Source: Aphrophora alni (Eukaryota; Arthropoda; Insecta; Hemiptera; Aphrophoridae). Taken from it: 64,000 nucleotides of DNA. The notes beneath the pieces are model-generated. The model saw nothing but the letters and a program-made list of their open reading frames with translations, searched no databases and was not told where the DNA came from. Made by a program: the position numbers and the translations under genes. Each line of letters opens with the position of its first letter. Position 1 is the first letter of the stretch. The stretch spans positions 16,772,098 through 16,836,097 of the forward strand of contig OY740772.1 in NCBI GenBank assembly GCA_963513935.1. Reading direction: 5' to 3'. Shown piece after piece: positions 45,636 through 56,345 of this stretch.

Positions 45636-46160
45636 TTAGTGTTTGTGTTTCTTATCTATTCCTCTAGCAAAGTCGTACATCAAGTTGGACTTAAAATTCA
45701 ATTGGTCATTCAACATATGTTCTGGACTTTTTAACTGCGCTTTATATATTTCATATTCCTCTAGCGCGTCCATTTGTTTGCTCTTCTTGCATATGTGAAT
45801 TGGATGGAAGTTGCTTTCAAAATTAGAATACGAGTGGTTTTCTTCTATAATGTGGCGTGTGTAGTTAGATTTTGCATACGCTACTCTGTTACTTGGAAGA
45901 TGTTCTTTATATTGTTTTTTAAATTGCCTCCCAGTTTGCCCTAATAGAAACACTCACATTCATCACAATTGATTCTATACATTCTTGACTTTTGTTCCAA
46001 TGGTGTTGTTTTTTGGGCTTAATTATATTCTTATGTTGTTAGAGGTGCGGAACGACATGGTTACATCTATCTTCCTCAGTGTGTTTGTCAAGATGCTAGG
46101 TAGGATAACCCCATATTCCGTGGATCTGAAGGTTTTGTTCTTTTATTATATAAAAAAGAG
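45636..46160 (-). pseudogene. Penelope-like GIY-YIG endonuclease remnant
   Basis: On the minus strand, a C-terminal RT-like tail (TLRKIDVTMSFRTSNN) is followed by YRINCDECECFY, then after a frameshift GQTGRQFKKQYKEHL, NYTRHIIEENHSY and an ALEEYEIYKAQ helix. This is the CysCys-containing GIY-YIG endonuclease that follows the RT in Penelope-like elements. The frameshift falls within the YIG motif and further stops lie upstream, so it is inactive. The intact 105-codon part starts at 45953. It is a different copy from the one at 15.6-18.0 kb, and its 3' tail retains the ribozyme-like motif. Confidence 0.82.
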
Positions 46161-47424
46161 TGACTTGGATACAAACACAATGAGTTTTTAATATTTTTAT
46201 AGTCTATGAACTATAACATGTTAAACTCTATTAATATGGTTGAATGTCAAATTTCTAATGCAGTTACTCATTACAATTTAGGGGTTACATGGAATAATTC
46301 AGTAGTTTTAGAAAACATTATTTTTAAATCTTTTACAGTATCAATATAAGGGATTATAATATATCATCTTGCATTTCCATCATACAGTACAATCCTTGGA
46401 TTTTTTTTCAACATTTGTTTTTTCTCCAATTTGACGAAAATTCAAGATAATATATTATTAACAAGCCAGTTAGGCTGCCACAAATAAATGTGGATAAGGG
46501 ATTAGGCATTTTCAGGTAGGTGGAGATGTTGTCACATTCTATGACAAGTTAATGTGGGATTGAGACAGTTATAGTGTGATGTAGACACCTCTGCAGTAGA
46601 TAAATTATGAGTGTGGAACTGACTCAATAGTATTGTCAAATTCATGTAATATATGACATTTACAATCTACACAACAAATATTTGACAAGTGGGACAGGTT
46701 AGGTTAGGTCCTATTATTTCCATTTACAATTTATATGTTATATTTATAAAACTGTGCTTTACGACTTTGCAGAATGTATGTGTTGGGAGTCATTTAACAA
46801 CGTAGTTGCTGTTATCTACAGAAATAGTATTTTTATATTGTTATTATGATGAATTTTGTGTTGTTGTGCTGTCGTACTGCTCTCTTATATTTGTGAAAAA
46901 TACTTACATCGAGTTCCGTTATGCTGTGTTAAGTTAAGACAAAAAATATTAATTAAAAATAGTTATGCATTTATTTTTACTTTATAACATTGTTGTAAAG
47001 AAAAATATCAAAAAATAGAAGAGTTAAAGATTTTTTATAACTACTGTTTATTTTTGTTCACATTGTTTTGATGGTTAAAAGTAATTTTTGCACAAGTTAA
47101 GATATTCTGACTTGCATTCTACCCCCTATCCATCTTCATTTTCTTCACTGTTACAAGTTTGGCAACAACCCCTCCCTGTCTCTTCATTTAATAAGCGCTG
47201 GTTTTGGAGTACCAATATGAAAACCCGTATTTCACATTCAGGCCCATAAATCAACTTGTATATTGTAAACAGTTTTTGTCCACTTTGAAAACATGGAAGG
47301 GAGTTTTAAAGGCATATTTTATTTTACATTTCAATAATAATTTTAAATTAAATTATTTGTGTTAAAATGTTTGTAAAATTTTACTCAAGAGTTATTCTAT
47401 ATAAATACTTTTCTTTTGTTACAG
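46161..47424 (+). other. Probable intron of the GRK gene
   Basis: AT-rich, no coding motif, ending in the pyrimidine-rich acceptor TTTTCTTTTGTTACAG at 47409-47424. The intron probably extends far to the left, but no upstream exon of the kinase is recognised in the window. Confidence 0.55.
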
Positions 47425-47526
47425 ATCAAAAGTTATGAAAAACTCGAGTGTCCTGAGGAGAGGCGAAAACTAGCTCGAGAAATCTATGACAACTTCATCA
47501 TGAAGGAATTATTAGCTCATGCGCAC
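47425..47526 (+). CDS. Gprk1: Internal exon of a G protein-coupled receptor kinase (GRK2/3, Gprk1-like)
   Basis: GRKs phosphorylate agonist-occupied GPCRs at the plasma membrane, allowing arrestin binding and desensitisation; the GRK2/3 class also binds Gq-alpha and G-beta-gamma. This 102-bp exon encodes 34 residues, including [26 protein letters not shown] and a final AHAH. It corresponds to the helical segment of the N-terminal RGS-homology domain, just before the PFSK-like segment of mammalian GRK2. It is bounded by TTTTGTTACAG and GTAAGT, both introns in phase 0. Codon use is mixed and less AT-rich than the flanks, with no stops. Only this exon is seen; the kinase and PH domains must lie outside or be missed. 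The gene runs left to right. The assignment to the GRK2/3 class is from remembered homology. Confidence 0.88.
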
Positions 47527-47532
47527 GTAAGT
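47527..47532 (+). promoter_or_regulatory. 5' splice site GTAAGT
   Basis: Consensus donor directly after the CAC codon that ends the GRK exon. Confidence 0.88.
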
Positions 47533-47590
47533 CAATTCTTTGTTCTTTGTTTACTTTCTCATATCTTATTCTATTAAACGAGCAAGGAAT

Positions 47591-47626
47591 TGTATGTATG
47601 TATGTATGTATGTATGTATGTATGTA

Positions 47627-47661
<35 letters not shown>

Positions 47662-47682
47662 ATGTATGTATGTATGTATGTA
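47591..47682. repeat. (TATG)n/(TG)n microsatellite
   Basis: TATG repeats interrupted by a short TG run. The Met-Tyr-Val-Cys repeat frames across it are artefacts. It lies only 65 bp into the intron after the GRK exon. Confidence 0.95.
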
Positions 47683-47710
47683 CCTATTTCCAGTCATTTT
47701 ATCTCAAAAA

Positions 47711-47886
47711 CGGCTCTAACGATTTTCTCCATATTTTTTTTATATAAAGGGTTTTCAACATCAGCAATCCAATGGACTTGGTCGAAATTTCGAGAATTAA
47801 TAGCAAGTCAAATTTTGACCAAGTCCATTGGATTGCTGATGTTGAAAACCCTTTATATACAAAATATGGAAAAAATCGTTAGAGCC
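47711..47886. repeat. Near-perfect ~70-bp-stem hairpin
   Basis: The left arm (CGGCTCTAACGATTTTCTCC ... CCAATGGACTTGGTC) and right arm (GACCAAGTCCATTGG ... AAAATCGTTAGAGCCG) pair over about 70 bp. At least 40 bp next to the loop pairs without mismatch; the loop is about 34 bases. It lies in the intron about 180 bp after the GRK exon, in sense transcription. It is probably a MITE or fold-back. Transcribed, it would form a long double-stranded RNA. Confidence 0.85.
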
Positions 47887-50519
47887 GATAATTCCACAAA
47901 AAAAGTTTAAAAAATATTTTTATAATTTTCATAATGGGAGATAATTATTGTACTTATAACTAAACCAAATAACTAATAACATACCCAATTTTTTATAGAT
48001 GAGACAATAACCCGATCGGAGATCGGCTTTCCTGGTACTAGTCTATATGTAGTCTGGAGAAAATAATATAATGAGGGGAAAAAATCATTGTCTAGTTTTC
48101 TGCAGGTCTATTGTCTACCATTAGTATAGTGTTCTAGAGCCCAAACATGTAGACCGTTTGGTTTGTTCAAAAATATATTGGCCATAACAATTTTGATCAA
48201 ATTTCACCAAGAGTAGCCTTTATGGACCTATACAAAATGTATTGGTCACAAGCTCTTCAAAAATGCCAATTCATGAGTTATTTGTAAAAAAACAGCTTTG
48301 TAGCTATTATGAAATATACAGTTTCTCAAATATTACTCTACTGATGTCGTTCAAATTTTAGTGTAATGTGGAGATAATGATCCAAATCTATATGTTGTAA
48401 AATTTATTACGGTTAAAGAATAATTAGCAGAAAAACAAAATTAACCTCGACCGCCTTCATTCAAGGCTCGTTTAATCAAGTAGATTTACACTGACAATGT
48501 GTTTATGACACACAATTTGGCACTATTTATAATGTTTGTTTAAAAAACAGTGACCGTGGTTCATTTTTACTTTTAACGATGAGTGAGTGAAAAAAATGTG
48601 TCCAATGTTTTTATTCTTATTCTTATTAGACTCATTAAAATAACCTTTTATATATCGTTAGATGTGATCCTAGATGTAAATAAAATTTCTGATCAGCTGT
48701 TCCTTATACCTAATGAAGTTTTAATATTTAGTTCAACACACCTGTCGCATAAAATTAAGGGCCGAAGTAATCAATAATGAAGTCAGCTGTGTGTATGCTT
48801 CTAAATATCTAGTATCAGCTGAATATTAGTATTTACAATAATAATAATATTGCCTAAACATTTAGAGATTGTATAAATATATATGACAGTGTCATCACCT
48901 AAACTACTAAAAGGTGTGAAACTAGCTTCCCTTTAACTATAATAGTTATAATAATAATACTAACAAGTTGTAATCAACAACAACAAACAGTAGATTTTAC
49001 TGAAAGTATCTTAATAGCTTTTTACTAAATAGGCTAAATTTCAAATAATTATACCCCCAGAGGCTTAGTTTAGTGTGTACGGACTTGGTAATATCTGGCT
49101 GAATCTACCAATTTTGCTCTTATGTTACAATCAATTAGCTATATTAACACTTACAAGCTTGATGTTGATTTAAATTGTTATATATGTACTAATGATAAAT
49201 GTGTTAATTGTTTTGTTTAATTTTAGACATTGCTTTGCTAATTTTGTCTTTTTAATTTATATTTTTGTGAGATTTTTGTTCAACGGATGCTACTAAAGAT
49301 TCATTATCCATTTGGGTGTCATCATAATACTTACAAGAATCATATAATGTAATACAAGCATATCCTTTATATGTAATGCCTAAAAGTTGATATCTTGTGA
49401 TCAAGGGCTTTTATCCTGTATATATGTAAGTCCGTTTAAAAAAGTTGTTATAGATATCGGCGCAAATGCTGGCATTTGAACTTACCTTGGCACGATGGGC
49501 GGGGGAAGGGCATAAGTGGAGGAAAAAAAATTTCCCAGCGCCGCTTTCAAATGTGTCTCATCCTTTCAACGAAAAATACCTCATCCTTTTCTAAATGTGA
49601 TCGATTCTAAGCTTTATTAAAGTGGTCATTATTATGACATTTTCATTTCTATTTTTTTCTTCTGAATTTCAATAGGGTTCTATATGAGCACACTAGTCAT
49701 TTATACTAAATTTCATCTTCCTATCTTAATTTTTATGGCTGTTATCGTACAGACGATGACGGATGTTTTGCATGTCAAAAATCACTTTTTCTCTTTCTTA
49801 AGGCAATGAAACAAAGATCATAAGAAAAATGGAGGTCAATTTTTTTTACATTTATTTAACTTACCCTATGCTTTGTATAGTTGGATAAGTAAAATGATAA
49901 GGGAAGTTTGATAACCACCAAAAATTTCGACCTCCAGTTTTTAACTGCCTAAATTTTTGACAGTCTACATACGTTGTTATTGTTTTCTGTGCGTAACCTC
50001 AAAAGCTTAAAATTACAATAGAAACAAGAAATTTGGAGAACTATAGTGTGTTCATATAGAACCATACTAAAATTCAGATAAACTAATAAAAATTGTAAAA
50101 ATGGCTGCCATTTTCATTGTATCTTTTTTATATATTGTTTGTGTAATATAAACAATTGCTATATATTGGTTGTGTAATATAATACGTTCAATTGCTATTG
50201 AACGTCTAACACATTACACCACATGAATATTGCAGATTTCAATTTTGCATGTAATTTTGCACCTGTCCCCGTTCTCTGTGATGACACATAGCAAAGTTTT
50301 TGTCAAAAATATAATTTTGAATCTGACCTCCTAAAAAATGTGATTTTCATTTAGTTAAGAAATTCGGCAGGGCCAAGTTACCAACACAAGATAGCAAATG
50401 GTGTCTCCATCTCTTATTTACAGCTTCGAGTCCCACTAGAGCCGAGACATTGACACAAGAGAAGCGATTCAAGATGGTAGTAGTAATAGAAGGAAGGAAG
50501 AAGTGGTATACACAATTAT
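47887..50519. other. Intron-like AT-rich DNA with family B fragment
   Basis: Family B-like sequence at about 48430-48620 (GTTCATTTTTACTTTTAACG, GATGAGTGAGTGAAAAAAAT). A GTAAG-type word on minus near 49483 follows CGTGCCAAG, but no exon is evident. ATATTGTTTGTGTAATATAA-type words repeat near 50130-50200. No further GRK exon is recognised. Confidence 0.4.
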
Positions 50520-51045
50520 GAAGTTCGAAAAACCCGTGTAACAACTGTTTTAAACAAACATACCATACAGGATAAGGTCCCTCGATCTACCAATACAATT
50601 TAAACATTTATTACAGGGCCCAGGAAACTAACTTTTAGGCGTTACATTTAAAGGATCTGCTTGCATTACATTTTATGATACTATCAGCGTCTCATTTATA
50701 GTGAGTACGGGCGTGCAATCCAGTGGAACCTACCTGTACCTACACCTTTTTTATTGTAATCTTGGATTAGATTCCCTGTACCTACACCTTTTTTATTGTA
50801 ATCTTGGATTAGATTCCCCTCACTTTCGTCTTTCCTATCAGGTCTCTCTTGACCAACTCTTGATTTCATCCGATACTGTGGTTATTGGAATTTTTTGGGT
50901 TAGAGGTCTTTATTTTATGTTGTTTTCTTGCTTTTTTTATAGATGACGGAGATGTTTTTCAATTTTAAATAAGGAAGGGGTATATATTATACGATTAGGC
51001 TGGATAAGTACCATGATGGACCCCATTAACATGTTCCATCTAATA
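50520..51045 (+). repeat. Family C repeat with family A nested inside
   Basis: Family C's left half (GGATCTGCTTGCATTACATT, 50657) and right half (GATAAGTACCATGATGGACC, 51003) are contiguous in other copies (for example 32350-32420) but here are separated by a full family A copy (about 50675-50985). Within that copy a 46-bp direct duplication containing CTACACCTTTTTTATTGTAA occurs near 50730 and 50776. Family A therefore moved after family C at this site. Confidence 0.6.
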
Positions 51046-51047
51046 TA

Positions 51048-51353
51048 AATGTAGGGTATGACTATGGTAGCACAGCACAAAGCTATTTCATAAACATTGT
51101 TCTACTTAGTGATACTAAAACTGAGATAGGTGAAAGACAAGAGATATTTTATGACACAAATAAGTTGTATTTTAGAAGAGGCTGTTATGTACAAAGTTTT
51201 ACACCTTTTACACTTCCTCAGGGAATCCATGTCAGACTCCCAGATGTTGTAACTTTAGATTTATTAAAGCAAAAGGAAAATAAAATGGAACCGAAGAAAT
51301 ACAACTATTTCGAATTCAATTCTGTTGTTTTAACAAATAGATTTATAATTTAA
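51048..51353 (+). other. Unrecognised 101-codon open segment
   Basis: Open from the stop at 51045-51047 to TAA at 51351-51353. The translation has non-random, protein-like character: GYDYGSTAQSYFINIVLL, EIFYDTNKLYFRRGCYVQSF, TPFTLPQGIHVRLPDVVTLD, then a Lys-rich segment and NYFEFNSVVLTNRF. It reads like the end of a folded beta-rich domain, but I cannot name a family. There is no ATG near its start and no clear splice acceptor, so it may be a terminal exon, a captured gene fragment or part of an unknown mobile or viral-derived element. Confidence 0.4.
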
Positions 51354-52689
51354 CCAGTCTTTTGTTACAACTCACTATTATATTGTAGTATATATACAGG
51401 ATGTTGAAAAGTACCTATGGAAAAGGTTTGATTAATTTTAAATGAATAATAGAAGAGAAACAAGATTTGGGATTAATCTATTGGCTAAAAACATTTTGAT
51501 AAAACTAATTTCTCTCAAAAAATTTTTGCTCAAAAAAGAAGCCCACAAGAGGTATAATTCAAAATTTTCAAATGTAAATCTTCACATACATTTTGTATTG
51601 TAAATTGTAGTAAATAAATGGTGTACAAACATTATATAAACTTTCTCACTCATTCACCTCAAAAACCAAATAACGGGCCAAAGTAATTGTCACCAAATAT
51701 GTTAGTTCAGTAGATTGTTACTTTAGAATGAAAAGATTCCATCTAACCAGAACGTAGTTTTGAGAAAAACCAGTTCAAAGTTATGAAACGTTATACATTT
51801 TTATTTTGCGATAAATCATTTGTAGTTTTACAGTTAAGCTAAAAAACTGTGAAAGGACACTTGTGTTGGTTTTTATTACATTTTTATTTATTTAAAATAA
51901 AATCAGAAAAAAATAAAATTGCAGTTGGAACTGTGTTACTCATATTTACTCATTTTATTCACACCAGCAACTATTTACCAACAAGTCACAATTGACTTAA
52001 GAGTGTAAAAGTTTCAATTGCCTCGTAAAACGCTGTCATTCCAAATCTTCAAAAAATTTATCTCACATGGAACTTTGGCATACGTTAGTTCAGGTTTTCG
52101 TCAACAGAATGTTAGATTATTGATTAGATATAGAACCATGTCATCCAAATAACTACAAATAAATCATTTGGTTATATGGAATCTTTTCATTCTAAGGTAA
52201 CGAGTTGTTAAATAAAAGTAAGCAGAACCATAGACACCATCTTAAAAATAAAAGTTCATGTATTTAAATAAAGGCCTAAACTTAATTTGCTTGTTCCAAA
52301 AACATAAATTACATTTATTATAATCGAGGTGTTAATAACTATGATTAAGGTTCATATTTGTTTTCTAGCAATTATTCCTGAACCATTTCGATCCTTACGA
52401 TTTTGCACGAATTTGGGTCATTAATTACATTTTTATAACAGCCACATGGTTGATATTTAGATTTTTTAAATCAATAATGAACAGGCATTTTTTGAGATAG
52501 AGGGATCAATACGTTTTATTTGGGTCCTTAGAGGCTAAACATGAGCAGAATTTTATAAAATCTTCATAGCTGAGAAATTTGGAGTTTTGTGTTTCTGTCT
52601 TGTTACTTCTAATTTTGAGTTATCAACAAAATGAAAAATTTATAGATAAAGCAAAATTATGCGACAGACTACAGACAGATATGGATAGA
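51354..52689. other. AT-rich DNA, nothing coding
   Basis: TATATACAGGATGTTGAAAA near 51392 begins a family D-like repeat, and a minus-strand family B piece lies near 51630-51665 (CTTTCTCACTCATTCACC). TTACCTTAGAATGAAAAGAT-like words near 51720 and 52190 are in inverted orientation, suggesting another fold-back spanning about 51715-52205. Confidence 0.35.
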
Positions 52690-53130
52690 TAGATTAGATT
52701 AGATTAAATTATTGGGGTATTAGGATTCAAGATCCTTGTACGTTAACCTAAGCTTATTGTACACTTCAAAGACCTACTACCAAGGCAAGCCGATACCTGT
52801 GTCTTCAATGAGGGTTAGGTGTTTTCGTCTAATACTAGCATCAGAATCAACACTTAGTTTTGAAGCTCCGAATATAGCCCTTTCTTAGTCTCAAATCATT
52901 CACATACTCGGATGATATGTTAAGTAGTCTCTTCAGAGTATTTACATAGTCTACAAACGGGATCACTATTGATGATCTAAAGTGTTGGCAGATGTTTCCT
53001 GAAGTGGCCATGTCCAATTAGTAGTGGTGTAACTTCTTTAAACAAAACCATAGCTCTTTGGGTTTTACTTTGGCAAAAGTACCGTTTATTCCTGTTCCTT
53101 AAGAGTAGGGTTATGCTGGACAAGCGTCTC
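52690..53130 (-). pseudogene. LINE pol 3' end: RNase H downstream region and tail
   Basis: Minus strand, with frameshifts: LLIGHGHFRKHLPTL, DPVCRLCKYSEETT, HIIRVCE. This is the conserved block after RNase H in insect jockey/R1-type non-LTR elements (GHxxLNxHL ... CRxC ... EETxxHILxxC). Many stops follow. The 3' end on minus is an AT-rich simple repeat of the TAATC/TATC type near 52690, as expected for a LINE tail. The RT and endonuclease regions are missing between this and the upstream gag-like ORFs. Confidence 0.7.
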
Positions 53131-53196
53131 CCAGACTTGATCGGAGGACTTTTTCAGAAGCTTGGAGTACGTCCTAAGAAACACCCTTGTAGTCTT

Positions 53197-53631
53197 TCAG
53201 ATTGTCTTCCTTAATCTGTTGATCAACTTGTTTTCTTCACCTAATGGTTTAAAGGTAGCAATCATTATCTCCAACCATCTATATGTGGCATCGTCTAGGC
53301 AAGAAAGAACAAGAGTTCTTTTTTCCATGTAGCTCCCTGAGAACGAAAGAAAAATTCCATCCTCCATGAGTTGGAACTTATCCATTATCATGTCCTCGAT
53401 GTCTTCACCTAGCTTATCGGTAATGTTAGCCTCAGGATAGGGATTGAGAACAACAGCTATTTTACTGGCGAGGATGTCCCTGTACATGGGAACTTCATTA
53501 CCAGATGACTCTAAATGACAGTGAGGTTTTGTTATGTCAGAATCTTGAGTTTTACCTCTGGCCTTCTTTGAAGGACCTTCAGCAGAGAGCGGAATAGCCA
53601 AATTTCCTCTAGAACGCTCTACCACACTCAT
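53197..53631 (-). CDS. DUF4780-like retrotransposon ORF1, part 2
   Basis: 144 codons. The segment MYRDILASKIAVVLNPYPEA ... LVLSCLDDATYRWLEIMIAT resembles DUF4780, a domain common in insect retroelement-associated proteins, with its S/K-AVV-x-x-YPE start and CxDxxTxxWL motif. The start ATG overlaps the stop of the upstream frame as ATGA, so either two overlapping ORFs or, more likely, a frameshift within one ORF. It ends 3 kb short of where a full pol would need to end. It is probably the gag-like ORF1 of an internally deleted LINE whose tail follows at 53130-52690. Confidence 0.6.
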   Translation of the reverse strand: MSVVERSRGNLAIPLSAEGPSKKARGKTQDSDITKPHCHLESSGNEVPMYRDILASKIAVVLNPYPEANITDKLGEDIEDMIMDKFQLMEDGIFLSFSGSYMEKRTLVLSCLDDATYRWLEIMIATFKPLGEENKLINRLRKTI

Positions 53632-53894
53632 TGGTCCCTAAAGTGATTCTCGACTCTAACTTCCATTTCTTTTTTATCCTGCCCATCACCACTTGTTAGC
53701 GTTCCATTACTCACACTTTCCCAGAATTTGGCTTTGACAGAGCCTCCCATTCGTTGGGCAGTAATGAGATTAGTTCTCTTCATTTTAATCCGCTCAGTTA
53801 GAAGCATCGTCGAGTGATTTTTCAGAAGTTCTTCATCTCCTTCCGAGATAGGTGGAACCTCTCGCTGTTCCATCTTATCCACCTCATTGTCCAT
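53628..53894 (-). CDS. Retrotransposon ORF1, N-terminal part
   Basis: 88 codons, highly charged and low in hydrophobics (EVPPISEGDEELLKNHST, GQDKKEMEVRVENHFRDQ), typical of the disordered N-terminus of an insect LINE ORF1/gag. It joins the DUF4780-like frame through an ATGA stop/start overlap at 53628-53631. The region has visibly better codon structure than the surrounding AT-rich DNA. It could instead be a domesticated gag-like gene; nothing here decides that. Confidence 0.5.
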   Translation of the reverse strand: MDNEVDKMEQREVPPISEGDEELLKNHSTMLLTERIKMKRTNLITAQRMGGSVKAKFWESVSNGTLTSGDGQDKKEMEVRVENHFRDQ

Positions 53895-54959
53895 GCATTC
53901 TTGGCTAGAATCCTTTATCAGTTGCTTTAGGCCAAGAGCCCAATAGGCTAATTACAGTAGATTCTTGACAGAGACAGACATACAAAATTTCAACAACCTT
54001 TTTGGAATCAAATGATGTCTAACTGATACATTCCTAAAAACTGCTACCGATATATCGATTTTTCGACCCATCACTTAACACTCTATACTACATGTTAAAA
54101 AGTAAAAATGTAATGAAAGTTACTCAAGGTTCAGTTTACAAGAGTTTGTAAATGTCATGTAAAAAGAAAACCTCTCCCTTCTTGAAGTGTCCTTAATTCA
54201 CCCTAATTCTCTGCTGTACACTTGAGTCCGAGTGTGCCATGTGTAACCCTTCCTTAACTTAGTGACACACCTCTAAATTAAAGAAGATGACCTAATATCC
54301 TATTAAAACAAACCTCTATGCCTTATGCCTGCCATCTACATGACTCTTTTCATCTTACAGTCTTTGTTTTATTCAGTGTTTACATTGTTTTATTTTAATA
54401 AATGTATTATTTATAAACTCAATGACATTTTTACATTCACATAAAATACGTAGGGAAAGTTATGGGATGGATAAAAAAATTAATAGATTTTTCTGGATAT
54501 GTCGGTTATAAGGTTCAAAAAGATGGTTTTGAAGAAAGATATCTGTCTTACATGCGGTCCAAATTCGTAAAATGAAGTAATCAAATTTCGTATTATGGGA
54601 TTTTGACCATATATCAGGACTATTTCAGTGTTTTTTATAACTCAAAATTATGAGGCAGCTATCATAAAAAAATCACAAAACTATGATTTTATCAATATTG
54701 GCTCAAATGGTTTTGACAAGTTTTTCTCTAGTGTAACCTCTAAGAATCCATGCAAACCTTTTCGTCCCCATCTTCAAAAATTCCGCTAATAAAACATTAA
54801 ATCAGTTTAAATGTTATAAAATACATAGTGTTTCAAAATCACCTTACAAATTTCTTTCAAATTTTAGTGAAAAGCGAATATTAATTAACCAAATTTATAT
54901 GCAAATTCGGAAGTACAAAAAATATTACGGTTTAGGAATAATTTACAAAAAACAAAACT
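53895..54959. other. AT-rich DNA, nothing recognised
   Basis: No gene or clear repeat. Confidence 0.35.
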
Positions 54960-55195
54960 TAACCTTAAACCATCATTAAAAGCTCAATTTTAATCAAATA
55001 CGATTTACACTGAAGCCTTGTTTTTAGCAAGCGAACCAATTTTAGGATCTTCTTTAATTTTTTTTTAAGATGGCATCCATTGTTGATTTTTACTTTTTGA
55101 TTGACAACTACTGAAATGACATTTTTGGTGAAGATTAGTTTTGGTTTTTGGGATGGGTTACTGACAAAGTTTGTACAATGTTTTTGCACAGTTTA
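54960..55195 (+). repeat. Dispersed repeat family B, long copy
   Basis: CAATTTTAATCAAATACGAT, AAGATGGCATCCATTG, TTTTTGATTGACAACTAC and GTTTGTACAATGTTTTTGCA mark a fuller copy of family B; compare 32760-32965 and 31160-31345. It is non-coding. Ends and class are unknown. Confidence 0.55.
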
Positions 55196-56029
55196 TTCAT
55201 TAAGTGGTCATAAAACAGTGATAAGTAAATAAAATACTTAAAATATATAATTAAAGGTTACGTTACAATTTTTAGATTTGTTTGAAAATAATAACACTAT
55301 CAATACAAATTTGTATTTGCATTTATTTTAAAATATATTATAAAAATAATAATTTTTCTCAAAAATAAGAATGGAAATTTACAGGAATTGAAATCGACAA
55401 ACAAATTGTATTCTTTATACTATTTTGAGATATAAGCAAAAAAATAAAAGGGACAAGCGTGAGCTAAAACCATAAGACTTGGGATTCGTAGGCATATATG
55501 GACAGTTATTTTTATAAAGTCGAAATCTTTTAAGCGACTTAGTGCCAACATATTTATTTCTTCATCAAATAAACATATTCCTAATCAGAATAACTTCTAG
55601 TTTTCTTTGATACCACACACATAATATATCCAAGAATTAAATTTTTCAACTCAATAGTTTCTGCCCCTAAACTACCCTAAGGTCTTTTTATTTGTTACGG
55701 CTATGTTTGTCATATATGTGGGACAATACAAAGAGTATGAATGCAAAGTTTGAAATATATAGAATACATCGTCTTGTCCGTGTACATGGGTTGCAACTTA
55801 CATACAGATGGACAGACACCTATGAAATTATAAAGATTCTTGGTTTTACCCTATGGACCCTAAAAAAATATTTTATTATCAAGTTTTTAAAAAATTAGAT
55901 TGTTTAAAAAATGGCAGTAATATTAATTAAAAATTGATAAATATTAACTTCAGAGGCTCTTATAGGTAAATTGTGTCAATCCCATGGCCGTTAGCTGGAT
56001 TTACACTTTTCCTATCTCTTTTGACCAAC
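55196..56029. other. AT-rich DNA, nothing coding
   Basis: The 68-codon frame at 55692 has no motif. A word like GACAGACACCTATG near 55810 is unassigned. Confidence 0.3.
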
Positions 56030-56345
56030 TCTCTCCACAGGTGATTTCTTATAGTCAGTATGGGTGTGGCTACACCTTTCTTCATGTAGTCTTGGGTTAA
56101 ATCTCTCTCTTTTATCTTTCCCATCAGGTCTCTACTAACTATTTTGTTCTCTTACGCAGCTATTAGGGTATTCGGATATAAGAAGTATTTTATATTCATT
56201 TCTTTTTTTTATTTTTTATAAAGCTTTGAAGAGTGAGAAAAAATGTATTGCTTGTTTAACCTTTAAATAACAAAGGAAAAAAGAAGAGGACAAAAATTGA
56301 CCAACACTCCCAGCCAAGATGCTATTAGAGTATTTTAGAGCTAGG
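56030..56345 (+). repeat. Family A copy and partial second copy
   Basis: GTATGGGTGTGGCTACACC, ATCTTTCCCATCAGGTCTC and AGCTATTAGGGTATTCGG mark one copy. GACCAACACTCCCAGCC followed by GATGCTATTAGAGTATTTTA marks a partial second copy. Confidence 0.55.

Noticed and set aside
45985..46191. 68-codon plus frame
   Set aside because: Antisense shadow of the Penelope-like RT/endonuclease remnant.
47547..47910. Met-Tyr-Val-Cys repeat frames next to the GRK exon
   Set aside because: TATG microsatellite reading; the exon ends at a consensus donor upstream.
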